A stretch of DNA of 64,000 nt from an uncultured Gammaproteobacteria bacterium. GTDB lineage: Bacteria > Pseudomonadota > Gammaproteobacteria > Pseudomonadales > Pseudohongiellaceae. Below, in pieces: positions 1-7,110 of this stretch. The stretch covers positions 177,110 through 241,109 of the forward strand of contig CAJXRP010000002.1 in the NCBI GenBank assembly GCA_913060495.1, read 5' to 3'. Both the position numbers and the translations under genes were made by a program. The notes under the pieces are model-generated. The model was given only the letters and a program-made list of their open reading frames with translations, did no database searches and was not told where the DNA came from. Each line of letters opens with the position of its first letter. The stretch's first letter is position 1.

Positions 1-263
1 CAATAGCAAGGAATCCCGGCAAGAAAAAGACGGTTTCCTCATTTGTGGCCAATTCATAGGGACTGGCATCATCAGGACTGGAGCCTACAACAGCCGGATT
101 GATAAAAGCCTGCAGCCAGTATCAGGCTTCAGATCGAACTGAGCAGAGACCGGCCTACCTGGTGATGATACGGAATTCCCTTGAAGTTTTGTGCATGCAG
201 AGTTAATTTGAATTCGTACTATCGCCATCCAACCGTTAATCCGACAATGATTTGGAGAACACG
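1..263. other. Leading edge and upstream region of the first gene
   Basis: No gene can be supported here. A minus-strand frame from about 115 to 1 stays open and reads into a protein-like stretch (AFINPAVVGSSPDDASPYEL), but it has no ATG and runs off the window, so it may be a truncated gene end or chance. A plus-strand frame is open over the same bases. The part next to 264 holds the ribosome binding site GGAGA at 255-259. Confidence 0.3.
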
Positions 264-1271
264 ATGCTTCAACGAATTCTTAGCACACCCTACTTTGGCT
301 TTGGCTTACTCCTGCTAGCGCCTGCCCTAATGGCGCAAGATAGCGCTAACCCGCGCACGGAATATGGCCAACCCGACATTCAGGGTACCTACACTTTCAG
401 AACACTGACGCCACTGAATCGTCCGCCGGAACTCGCAGATAAAGCGACTCTGACCGCAGCAGAAGTCGCCGAATGGGAACAATTCGAATTACGCCGACAG
501 AATCGCGATCTAATTATCGACTCAGTAGGCGGCGCGGGTTATCCACCAGGGGTGATTTCCTACAATAATTTCTGGTACGAGAGAGGCACCAATGCCCTAG
601 GCGACTATCGAACATCGCTTATCTACGATCCTCCCAATGGTAGACGCCCACCCTTGAATGCAGCTGGCACGGAACGCCGTGAGGCTCGACAGCAAATGTT
701 GTTTGAAAGCGCAGGACCTGAAGGTCGCACCACAGTCGATAGATGTCTTACCGGCTTCGTTGCTGGGCCGCCGATTGTCCCCGGTGGTTACAATAACAAT
801 ATGCAAATAGTACAAACCGCGAATCAAATCATGATTCTCAACGAGATGGTGCATTCAGCACGCATCATACCCATCGCAGATGCGCGAGAAACGAAACAAT
901 TATTATGGGAAGGCAATTCCGTCGCCCACTGGGAGGGTGATACGCTCGTTATAGAAACGAAAGACTTCTATCACCACTACAATGAAGAGGGTATTTCTGA
1001 GCAGGCCAGGGTGACCGAGCGTATAAGTCGCATTAACGAAGAAATGCTGGAATATGACTTCACCGTTGAAGACCCACTGTCATGGGATATTCCCTGGTCC
1101 GCCAAATTTCCTCTGCAGGTTTCGGCCGACCCTGTTTATGAGTATGCCTGTCACGAGGGCAATCATGGCCTAGTAGGCATCTTAGCTGGATGGCGACGTT
1201 ATGAGTCTATGGGCATGAATGGAGACGGCACGCCACTTGGAACAAATGGAACTGTGGCCGCTGATGAGTAG
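264..1271 (+). CDS. Exported protein of unknown function with a WEGDTLVIET motif
   Basis: The frame is open from a TTG at 252, but the ATG at 264 is preferred because GGAGA lies just upstream of it. The product is about 335 residues. It begins with a signal peptide (hydrophobic FGFGLLLLAPALMA, then cleavage before QDSAN). The mature part has a PDIQGTYTF motif near the N-terminus and a WEGDTLVIETKDF motif near residue 225. Similar motif pairs recur in large uncharacterised families of exported proteins from marine gammaproteobacteria and acidobacteria (recalled family knowledge, not searched). It has no membrane segment after the signal, so the location is periplasmic or extracellular. The function is not known. 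It is followed after 61 bases by another gene of unknown function on the same strand. Confidence 0.8.
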   Translation: MLQRILSTPYFGFGLLLLAPALMAQDSANPRTEYGQPDIQGTYTFRTLTPLNRPPELADKATLTAAEVAEWEQFELRRQNRDLIIDSVGGAGYPPGVISYNNFWYERGTNALGDYRTSLIYDPPNGRRPPLNAAGTERREARQQMLFESAGPEGRTTVDRCLTGFVAGPPIVPGGYNNNMQIVQTANQIMILNEMVHSARIIPIADARETKQLLWEGNSVAHWEGDTLVIETKDFYHHYNEEGISEQARVTERISRINEEMLEYDFTVEDPLSWDIPWSAKFPLQVSADPVYEYACHEGNHGLVGILAGWRRYESMGMNGDGTPLGTNGTVAADE

Positions 1272-1332
1272 CTAGGTAGCAGCAATTGTTTATCGATTAA
1301 CAAATTACAAAGTTGGAATTAGCGGAAAAGGC

Positions 1333-1845
1333 ATGGATCTAGAACAGGCAGCATTTGTAGCAGAAGTAATCAGTGGAATAGGCGTTATTTTATCTTTAAT
1401 CTATCTGACATCTGAGGTACGCAGAAGCACAAAACAATCGCAACGGGAGTCTATGGCTTTGTTAACTGCGAAGCGAACCGAAATAATGTATCAAGTAACA
1501 GACAACCCCGAGTTGGCATCTATTGTTTGGCGCTGTTTGTCGGGAGCCCGAGTTCCCGCTCACCAATGGGCCCGGTACAGTCTTTATCTCACCACCACCA
1601 TGGTGACGATTGAGATGGGGTTTAAGAAAATCTGGGACAACGAGGTAGACGCTGTAACCGCCAAAACCTGGCAAGAGGGAGCGGATTTTTGGTTTAAGTA
1701 TCCTGGCATGAGAACGTGGTGGAAAGCCGGTCAAATAGGCTTTTCCGATATGTTCCGCGACTACATCGATGAACGGTTTAAAGTTGTTGAGGTGGACGGT
1801 AGCGATGCTAAGCAGATTGTTGCTTCGTTACCTAGTGCTGATTAG
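1333..1845 (+). CDS. Small membrane-anchored protein of unknown function
   Basis: The product has 170 residues. One N-terminal membrane segment (roughly residues 8-27, AEVISGIGVILSLIYL) is followed by a basic stop-transfer stretch (EVRRSTKQSQRES) and a soluble, mainly helical, tryptophan-rich domain with YPGMRTWWKAG near residue 125. The layout resembles a common but unnamed gammaproteobacterial family starting with one membrane helix followed by an xLxxQIRxxT-like stretch. No catalytic motif is visible. The ribosome binding site is weak (GGAAAAGG ending two bases before ATG). Function unknown. Confidence 0.7.
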   Translation: MDLEQAAFVAEVISGIGVILSLIYLTSEVRRSTKQSQRESMALLTAKRTEIMYQVTDNPELASIVWRCLSGARVPAHQWARYSLYLTTTMVTIEMGFKKIWDNEVDAVTAKTWQEGADFWFKYPGMRTWWKAGQIGFSDMFRDYIDERFKVVEVDGSDAKQIVASLPSAD

Positions 1846-1967
1846 ATCCTGCTCTTACCTAGCTAAGAGAAAAAAGTTATTAAACTATAGAGAATTTGCC
1901 AAGCAGCTTAGTTAAACGTAAGTTGAAGGTAGATACAGAAATGGTCTTAGAAATCCAATATTCCAAC

Positions 1968-2087
1968 CTACTTAATTCCATTGATGCAATTCTCTGTTGT
2001 AAGCACTCCGTGAACAAAGGCTGGGAAATTGACATCTAAAGTCGCTTCCATTTCTTGCATATTGAATGCGCCAATTATGTCTTTCAA
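1968..2087 (-). pseudogene. Possible 3' gene fragment next to the outer att copy
   Basis: A minus-strand frame, with TTG at 2087 or ATG at 2060 and stop TAG at 1968-1970, encodes about 39 residues ending in GVLTTENCINGIK. The composition looks protein-like, and the frame stays open upstream through the selC-like repeat at 2093-2119. No convincing ribosome binding site or known family was recognised. It could be the surviving C-terminus of a gene cut at the island edge, or chance. Nothing else was seen in 1846-2092. Confidence 0.25.
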
Positions 2088-2092
2088 TAAAG

Positions 2093-2119
2093 CGAGTTGG
2101 CGGAGAGGCAGGAGTCGAA
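2093..2119 (-). repeat. Outer att-like copy of the selC 3' end
   Basis: These 27 bases match 4353-4380, covering the T-loop, 3' acceptor strand, CCA and five flanking bases of selC, with a single-base deletion in the GGAAGA run. They have the same orientation as selC. A second copy of a tRNA 3' end about 2.3 kb away is what integration by a tyrosine integrase leaves behind. The rest of a tRNA is absent, so this is not a tRNA gene. Confidence 0.75.
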
Positions 2120-2235
2120 TTTTATTTCTATCTTATTGTTTTATAATACTATTTTAGTATAAAAACTCGGTTCGTGTTACATTAGGCCAAAGTCAACGGC
2201 TTATGCAGCTCCCAAGTCCTACTTCTTGGAAATAG

Positions 2236-2685
2236 CTAATCAATAGCTATCTGAGCTTGATTCTTACCCCTGCGAATACTGTGTGCAAAGTACAAACTGA
2301 CAATGAACAGAAACAATGGCAAACCGACTCGCCCAGCTAGGACCCAATAATCGCTAGCCGTCCTCAGGTAATAAAAATTGATTTGCTCCATCCATTGTAT
2401 GTTGACCATTGATAGAACGAGTACCTGAGCTACAAGGGACATATAAACTAACGAATAGCTTATAACTGCCATCCAGAATTGAGCCTGCGTTAGCTTATGT
2501 CCAACCAAATAACTTGCCGTCAACCAACCAAAGAGTATCGTTATCCATAATTCATAAGCCGATGCAACCATCGCTTCATTTGCGTCGAGATGCTCAACAA
2601 CCTCAGCGGTGGTCAACCCATTATCTGTTTGAGCTGTGGCCAAGGATGAGATTGTGAGTAGCAGCACTAAGATGATTAATCGCAT
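2236..2685 (-). CDS. Small multi-pass membrane protein of unknown function
   Basis: The product has 149 residues. An N-terminal signal peptide (MRLIILVLLLTISSLATAQ) is followed by three further hydrophobic segments near residues 45-62, 70-93 and 115-134, and a basic C-terminus (HSIRRGKNQ). No conserved catalytic motif was recognised. The start ATG has GGAA six bases upstream. The gene lies inside the selC-flanked element and its AT content suggests acquired cargo. Function unknown. Confidence 0.65.
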   Translation of the reverse strand: MRLIILVLLLTISSLATAQTDNGLTTAEVVEHLDANEAMVASAYELWITILFGWLTASYLVGHKLTQAQFWMAVISYSLVYMSLVAQVLVLSMVNIQWMEQINFYYLRTASDYWVLAGRVGLPLFLFIVSLYFAHSIRRGKNQAQIAID

Positions 2686-2785
2686 GAGTCATTCCAAATC
2701 AGAAGCCTATTCCCTGAATTCAAGGAATATAATAATTTGGCCTAAGTGTACCTGCCAATGCCTCTTTTTCAAGCATAGGGAGCGT

Positions 2786-3502
2786 ATGTCCGCGCTAACA
2801 AATACCTATATATCCAAGGGAAAGGCTTTAACTACCCTCCTCTTATCGATTATTCAATTGACCCCCGTAAAAATCCAAACTAATCTCTGTGACAGCATCC
2901 TAATAATAACCATAGGGAGCGGCACTATCGTTACCGTTAATTACTTAATCCCACGGCTACTAACAATATTTTTCGCCATATTCCTATCTTCCACATCAGC
3001 TATGGCTGCCGAAGAGGATATGAGCTTTAAAGCTGTTATGGCTAGGGCTGAACAAGGGGATGCAGCCGCTCAGTCCAACTTAGGCTTTAAGTACGAGTTC
3101 GGAGACGGTGTTTATCAGGATTATGCCGAAGCATATAAGTGGTATCGGTTAGCAGCTGATCAAGGGGATGCAAACGGTCAGTGGAGCTTAGGCTCTTTTT
3201 TCTCCTTCGGAAAAGGTGTTGCTCAGGATTATGCCGAAGCATATAAGTGGTATCGGTTAGCAGCTGAGCAAGGGGATGCAAGCGCTCAGGAAGAAGTAGG
3301 CTCTATGTACTACTTCGAACAAGGTGTTACTCAGAGCCTAATAAAGGCTTATGCATGGTATTCACTAGCAGCAGCTCAGGACCACGAAAGGGGTCGAACG
3401 AATAGAGACATATTGGCAAGATCACTAACGCCAGACCAGCTCTCCCGAGGACAAGAGATTGCCACGCGTTGTTTCAATTCAGACTATAAAGACTGTGATT
3501 AA
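2786..3502 (+). CDS. Exported Sel1-repeat protein
   Basis: The C-terminal half has three Sel1-like (TPR-type) repeats of 36 residues, with core AEAYKWYRLAAxQGDA and the last copy KAYAWYSLAAAQ. Such repeats form alpha-solenoids that bind protein partners, often at the cell envelope. A typical signal peptide (LLTIFFAIFLSSTSAMA) sits just before the first repeat, yet no ATG, GTG or TTG precedes it in frame until ATG 2786. That start would add about 55 residues of unlikely sequence. The real start is therefore unclear: ATG 2786, or a non-standard ATC near 2948 directly before the signal peptide. Two of the repeats are almost identical in DNA (from 3116 and 3224), so they were duplicated recently. 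It is island cargo, followed by a similar exported gene. Confidence 0.65.
   Translation: MSALTNTYISKGKALTTLLLSIIQLTPVKIQTNLCDSILIITIGSGTIVTVNYLIPRLLTIFFAIFLSSTSAMAAEEDMSFKAVMARAEQGDAAAQSNLGFKYEFGDGVYQDYAEAYKWYRLAADQGDANGQWSLGSFFSFGKGVAQDYAEAYKWYRLAAEQGDASAQEEVGSMYYFEQGVTQSLIKAYAWYSLAAAQDHERGRTNRDILARSLTPDQLSRGQEIATRCFNSDYKDCD
3112..3290 (+). repeat. Tandem 108-bp repeat inside the Sel1 gene
   Basis: Bases from 3116 and from 3224 are identical for about 53 positions, then differ at scattered sites. The period of 108 bp equals one 36-residue Sel1 unit. Identity at the DNA level, including third codon positions, points to recent duplication or gene conversion rather than selection on the protein alone. 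Confidence 0.7.
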
Positions 3503-3515
3503 CTAGGACGCATCA

Positions 3516-3905
3516 ATTAAAAAACTAACAACACTAATCCTCCTACTCCTATCACCTCTAGTCACAGCGCAAGAGAAACAGATTTGGACTTGTCAGCAGC
3601 TGGCAGGAACACAGCTTATTTGGGAGAACGGCGCTTGGAAACAGGTTAGTGTAGAGCCTACACGTGTTCTACTCAGATTAGGCGGCGAATATTCCAGCTA
3701 TAGAATGTTGGAAGAGGAGAGGCTGCTAGATTGCTCGGAAGCCTTAGATGGGAAAGTTAGTTGTTTAGATTCGCTAGGCTCTAAACTTATATATATTGAT
3801 TCAACCTCTGGCAAGATGGGAAGGTCTACCTTGCTTGGCGCAGTACAGGCTGAAGATAGCAGGAGCGCATTAGCTACCGAAATTTACAACTGCACTAAGC
3901 TCTGA
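3516..3905 (+). CDS. Small exported protein, apparently starting at ATT
   Basis: The reading frame is open from 3507 to the stop at 3903-3905. It encodes a clear signal peptide (KKLTTLILLLLSPLVTAQ) and then about 110 residues with TCQQLAGTQLIWENGAWKQV, two further cysteines and a C-terminal IYNCTKL. The lysines and hydrophobic core begin right after ATT 3516, and AGGA at 3505-3508 sits seven bases before it. ATT therefore appears to be the start codon, as in the few genes known to use it, unless the start has been destroyed by mutation. The only in-frame ATG (3705) would remove the signal peptide and half the protein. It belongs to the island cargo, 13 bases after the Sel1 gene. Function unknown. 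Confidence 0.6.
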   Translation: MKKLTTLILLLLSPLVTAQEKQIWTCQQLAGTQLIWENGAWKQVSVEPTRVLLRLGGEYSSYRMLEEERLLDCSEALDGKVSCLDSLGSKLIYIDSTSGKMGRSTLLGAVQAEDSRSALATEIYNCTKL

Positions 3906-3960
3906 GCTTCTTGCTTCTAAAACCCGATACTAGCTATGCCCACCCTTTTTGAATTAATTG

Positions 3961-4104
3961 TTATGTGTCAATTAGTTCGTCCTCAAAGACCCAATACTCT
4001 CGCTCTGCTGCGCTATATTCATTTTCTGACATTAGGCCCTCATCAAAGATTGATTTCAACTCTCTTTGTTGAGTAGCAATATCATTAGCTCCTGAAAGAG
4101 CCAC
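3961..4104 (-). pseudogene. SHOCT-like fragment fused behind the broken integrase
   Basis: A minus-strand frame of 47 codons (GTG 4104 to TAA 3961-3963) encodes RELKSIFDEGLMSENEYSAA followed by an acidic tail. The pattern of leucines and acidic residues (LKxIFDEGLMSExEY) fits a SHOCT domain, a short C-terminal oligomerisation helix pair. It lies in a different frame from the integrase remnant and overlaps its end by 20 bases, so a deletion probably joined two genes here. It may be untranslated. The rest of 3906-4357 shows nothing else recognisable. Confidence 0.4.
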
Positions 4105-4216
4105 TGGGCTTAATTTTGAGCTGCAAACCGCCAGGGTCTGACAAGTTGCATTCCTTGTCCTTAGATTTGGCTCTCTTGACCTGTGTGTCGCCCAAAAGAG
4201 CTGCCGTATTGCCCAC
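4085..4216 (-). pseudogene. Truncated P4-type tyrosine integrase (N-terminus only)
   Basis: GTG 4216 is preceded by AGAGGAG with seven bases of spacing. The 43 codons encode LLGDTQVKRAKSKDKECNLS, then DPGGLQLKIKPSGS, then a stop at 4085-4087. This matches the N-terminal arm-type DNA-binding domain (DUF4102) of P4-family integrases, whose consensus reads LTDxxIRxAKPKDKxYKLxDGGGLYLxVKPSGS. A full integrase has about 400 residues, so core-binding and catalytic domains with the R-H-R-Y residues are gone. The position directly downstream of selC, pointing away from it, is the usual place for such an integrase. The family match is by eye. Confidence 0.7.
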
Positions 4217-4352
4217 GATTCGACTCCTCTCGGATGCGTGTTACATTAGTTACTAGATAAGACAAGATGGCACTGGACAACAAAAGACGAAATATGTGTT
4301 TTTTTATAGTGTTCTAAGAAGTTTAAGATTTTGTTGGGCGCTAAAAGAAAGT

Positions 4353-4380
4353 CGAGTTGGCGGAAGAGGCAGGAGTCGAA
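4353..4380 (-). repeat. Inner att-like site at the selC 3' end
   Basis: This is the partner of the copy at 2093-2119. It spans the T-loop, 3' acceptor strand and CCA of selC plus the five bases beyond. Integrases of this class recombine within the tRNA 3' half and restore an intact tRNA, which is what is seen here. Confidence 0.7.
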
Positions 4381-4453
4381 CCCACCAAGCCTGTCATTAA
4401 CAGACTTCACCGGGTTTGAAGTCCGGGCACCCCACCGGGGATGATACTCTTCC
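4358..4453 (-). tRNA. selC: tRNA-Sec (anticodon UCA)
   Basis: The 96 bases, with encoded CCA, fold into a selenocysteine tRNA. The anticodon loop is CTTCAAA with anticodon TCA; the D-stem has six pairs with a CGGT loop (CATCCC/GGGGTG); the variable arm is long, with eight pairs (AAGTCTGT/ACAGGCTT); the T-loop is TTCGACT. It carries serine that SelA converts to selenocysteine, delivered by SelB to UGA codons followed by a SECIS hairpin. The acceptor plus T stems have only 7+5 pairs, against 8+5 in E. coli, because one base is missing on the 3' side. The anticodon stem ends in an A-C mismatch. selA, selB and selD are not in this window, but a UGA-containing gene is, at 26335. The 3' end is the attachment site of a remnant element. 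Confidence 0.93.
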
Positions 4454-4500
4454 GCCGTCGAGTTTAGCATAATCAGTATTGGAGTCACCCTCCCCAATAC

Positions 4501-5334
4501 TTACGGAGTATCGTTCAGACCCCAGTCATATTTGAGATGACGAATGCGAATGTCATCAGCCAGAAGCTTATTTGTGGTCGCTTCGTCAACGTTCAACTCA
4601 GCCCCATAGGCAGCCAAAAATTCGGCCACCGAGTCGACTCCACCCCAACCCTTCTCAAAATCTTCTTCGTACCAATCGAAGATGCTCGAAATATACATGC
4701 GCCCATTATCGAAATAGTTACGGCTTCGGTCACTTAAGAACTTTTTCGTGCTGTCCTCCAGTTGCATCTCCAACTTGTCACTCACAAACGCCTCGCCACG
4801 AAGTGCTGGACATCCAATGGCAGCACAATTCACGGCGAAGTGAATCCGAGGCTCATTGTAGAGCCCCCAACCACGGATCATTCCATGTTCGATATCATCG
4901 AGGGTTACTGGCTCACCGAATAGCTTCGCGAAATTCTGATTCCATGCAGAGGATAAGAAAAAACCGATATCCCTGATGGAATCGATATCGGGGTATTCCT
5001 GCAGAATCACATCCACAGTGTAAGCATTGTAGGCGTTGATCAAGAAGGCTAGCTGAGCTGGCGTGGACCAGCTATCGAAAGTACTGCGCGGTACTTCGGC
5101 AATCCCGGCAAGATAGATCTGCAACTCCCGCCGGTCTGCTGCCATTCCCGAATAATCAAGCTGTGTGGCAACTCCACCATCGATCACTCTTACATGTTCT
5201 CGAAGCAGACGATCCCAGTCACCGTGATCGAAATCCGCTAGAGCATGAAGTGGAAGCATCAGTAAGATGCCAGCGAATGTTTTTAGCAATGGATTCAAGT
5301 TAATTACCCTATCTGTGTGTGACGACTTTCTCAT
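4501..5334 (-). CDS. Exported DUF547 protein
   Basis: The product has 277 residues. An N-terminal hydrophobic signal (LLKTFAGILLMLPLHALA) is followed by a DUF547 domain with the family signature around NAYNAYTVDVILQEYP and HFAVNCAAIGCPALRGEAF, including two conserved cysteines. DUF547 proteins are exported alpha/beta proteins of unknown biochemical role. The stop lies 47 bases upstream of selC on the same strand, so read-through transcription into the tRNA is possible. The ATG at 5334 has only a weak AGAGA ribosome binding site. Confidence 0.85.
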   Translation of the reverse strand: MRKSSHTDRVINLNPLLKTFAGILLMLPLHALADFDHGDWDRLLREHVRVIDGGVATQLDYSGMAADRRELQIYLAGIAEVPRSTFDSWSTPAQLAFLINAYNAYTVDVILQEYPDIDSIRDIGFFLSSAWNQNFAKLFGEPVTLDDIEHGMIRGWGLYNEPRIHFAVNCAAIGCPALRGEAFVSDKLEMQLEDSTKKFLSDRSRNYFDNGRMYISSIFDWYEEDFEKGWGGVDSVAEFLAAYGAELNVDEATTNKLLADDIRIRHLKYDWGLNDTP

Positions 5335-5592
5335 TCTCTAGTTAAAGTGCTGGAAGCTGCCCACTCACTGGGCTGGAGGCTATCATGGCCTGAAAAAATG
5401 AAGTATGCTGCGAGCAACTATGACACGCTACCCCGATCACACCAAAACAATGTTTCACGCAGTAAAGATTAATTTCCAGCGGTCAATATAACAAGAAAGG
5501 GTTTAACCGAATCTATTTCAAAATAATTCACTTTTTGCCAATTCGATCCTCGAGAACCGAATTGCAAGGCATCGAGAGCTTGGAGAATCACC

Positions 5593-6687
5593 ATGAAGCA
5601 CGCTGAAATTACCGGATGGGGAAAATGTGTACCACCTGCGGTACTCAGCAATGATGATCTTGCCACTTTCATCGACACTTCCGACGAATGGATCGAGTCC
5701 AGAACCGGCATACGCGAGCGTCGTATCTGCCATACTAACTTTTCGGACATGGCAATTGTGGCGGCGAAGCACGCACTAGCGGCGGCCGACATGGATCCTA
5801 TGGAGCTGGATCTCATCCTACTCGGCAGCCTGACCAACGACAGCCTCTGCCCTAACACTGCCTCATTGGTGCAAGACGCCATTGGCGCCCGCAATGCCGC
5901 ATCGATTGACATCAACTCTGCCTGCACCGGCTTCCTTTACGGCCTGCACATTGGCACGAACCTCATCCGCACCGGCGCGCACAAAAAAGTATTGGTTATC
6001 GGTGGTGAATTTATTTCCCATTACATGAACTGGGCTAGACGCGACGTTGCGGTTTTATTTGGCGATGCATGTGGCGCTGTAGTCATAGAAGCTACCGACA
6101 AAGAGGTCGGCCTTCTAGCGGCTAAGATCGGTTGTGAAGCCGATGCAAAATACGCCATCCAAATTACTAATCTCGGCTCAGCCTATAGCCGATTGAGCGA
6201 CGAATTCTTGTACGTTGGTTGGAATTTCGAAGGGCAGGAAGTCTTCAAGCGAGCAGTAAAGGCGATGTCACAAGCCTGTCTGGACGTTTTGGAAGAGACC
6301 GGCGTGAGCCTCGATGAGGTAAACCTTGTTGTGCCTCATCAGGCGAACAAACGCATCCTCGATGCCCTCGCCAAGCGAGTAGGCATTCCGCAGGAAAAGG
6401 TTTTCGTCAATGTTCACAAATACGGCAATACTTCTGCGGGCACTATCCCGGTAGCACTCACCGAGTCGTTAGAAGAGAACCGAATCAAGCCCGGAGATTA
6501 TGTGCTTTCTGCTACTTTTGGCGCTGGACTTACTTGGGGAGCTGCTCTTATACGCTGGGGAGACCGCGTTACTCCACTAAAGCTAAGCGACGCCGAGATG
6601 CCCCCTTGCAATCAAACCGCATTGGAAATACTTGCACCTCACATTAAACGTTATTCAGAGCACGCCGCAAAATCTGCGGCGGATTAA
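5593..6687 (+). CDS. 3-oxoacyl-ACP synthase III family protein
   Basis: Enzymes of this thiolase-fold family condense an acyl-CoA starter with malonyl-ACP or an acyl-CoA, as in FabH and related starter-unit synthases. The 364 residues carry the full Cys-His-Asn triad: C111 in NSACTGF, H249 in VPHQANKR and N279 in HKYGNTSAG. The protein is some 40 residues longer than E. coli FabH, with a C-terminal extension after IRWGDRV. GGAG eight bases before ATG 5593 supports the start. No fab operon genes are adjacent, so it is probably not the housekeeping FabH. A role in a special starter unit or in a secondary lipid is inference. Confidence 0.85.
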   Translation: MKHAEITGWGKCVPPAVLSNDDLATFIDTSDEWIESRTGIRERRICHTNFSDMAIVAAKHALAAADMDPMELDLILLGSLTNDSLCPNTASLVQDAIGARNAASIDINSACTGFLYGLHIGTNLIRTGAHKKVLVIGGEFISHYMNWARRDVAVLFGDACGAVVIEATDKEVGLLAAKIGCEADAKYAIQITNLGSAYSRLSDEFLYVGWNFEGQEVFKRAVKAMSQACLDVLEETGVSLDEVNLVVPHQANKRILDALAKRVGIPQEKVFVNVHKYGNTSAGTIPVALTESLEENRIKPGDYVLSATFGAGLTWGAALIRWGDRVTPLKLSDAEMPPCNQTALEILAPHIKRYSEHAAKSAAD

Positions 6688-6759
6688 TTGTCTGTGCTAT
6701 ACAGGTAGGCAAAGCGACTACTGCAGACCTGCCCTAATCAAACCTTTCCCGCTACACAA

Positions 6760-7110
6760 ATGGAATCTATTGTGACTCTGTCTTTTCTCATTTGGAGTAC
6801 TGTGATCGCGGCCTTCATCGGCTTCTGGTGGGGCGGCGACAAAGTTAAGAGTCTTGCCATGACCCACGTATACAGACTCTGCAAAGAACAGAACCTGCAA
6901 CTCTTGGATCAGACCATGGTCTTGAAAGGCGTTTGGCCGGTGCGCGACAGCGAGGGCTTGATGCGACTAAGAAGGCGTTACAGCTTCGAGTTCACATCAA
7001 CCGGCGAGGCCCGATCTCAAGGCACCGTGGAACTACACGGCATGCGCTTGAACAAACTGCATCTCGACCCCCACATGCTTCCCGAAGACCACGACAAGTT
7101 TCTACACTAG
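6760..7110 (+). CDS. DUF3301 membrane-anchored protein
   Basis: The product has 116 residues. One N-terminal membrane helix (FLIWSTVIAAFIGFWWGG) is followed by a cytoplasmic domain with the DUF3301 pattern: CKEQNLQLLDQTMVLKGVWP, then RRRYSFEFTSTGE, then a beta hairpin ending in the LHGMRLNKLHLDP stretch. The family is typical of gammaproteobacteria and has no known function. The stop overlaps the end of the convergent MATE gene by four bases. Confidence 0.8.
   Translation: MESIVTLSFLIWSTVIAAFIGFWWGGDKVKSLAMTHVYRLCKEQNLQLLDQTMVLKGVWPVRDSEGLMRLRRRYSFEFTSTGEARSQGTVELHGMRLNKLHLDPHMLPEDHDKFLH

Larger units (their letters stand above)
2093..4380. mobile_element. Remnant integrative element at selC
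   Basis: The segment lies between the intact selC 3' end (4353-4380) and a near-perfect copy of it (2093-2119). Directly downstream of selC it carries the first 43 codons of a P4-type tyrosine integrase, oriented away from the tRNA as is usual for this class. The cargo is AT-rich relative to neighbours: a membrane protein (2236-2685), a Sel1-repeat protein (2786-3502) and an exported protein (3516-3905). No complete integrase or excisionase is left, so the element should be immobile. A 13-bp string CGTGTTACATTAG occurs at both ends (2173-2185 and 4237-4249), a further sign that the termini are related. Confidence 0.65.

Noticed and set aside
2093..2119. Second tRNA gene
   Set aside because: Only the T-loop and 3' acceptor part are present; there is no anticodon arm or 5' half, so it is an att-type duplication.
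2636..2785. N-terminal extension of the Sel1 protein from 2636
   Set aside because: It overlaps the divergent gene 2236-2685, has no signal or domain, and precedes a signal peptide that should be N-terminal.
4219..4235. Inverted partial tRNA 3' end on the plus strand (TTCGACTCCT)
   Set aside because: Only ten bases match selC, and these bases already serve as the ribosome binding site region of the integrase remnant; too short to claim a third att copy.
5469..5927. 152-codon minus-strand ORF over the FabH-like gene start
   Set aside because: It overlaps conserved ketosynthase sequence on the other strand and has low-complexity composition; it is a shadow frame.
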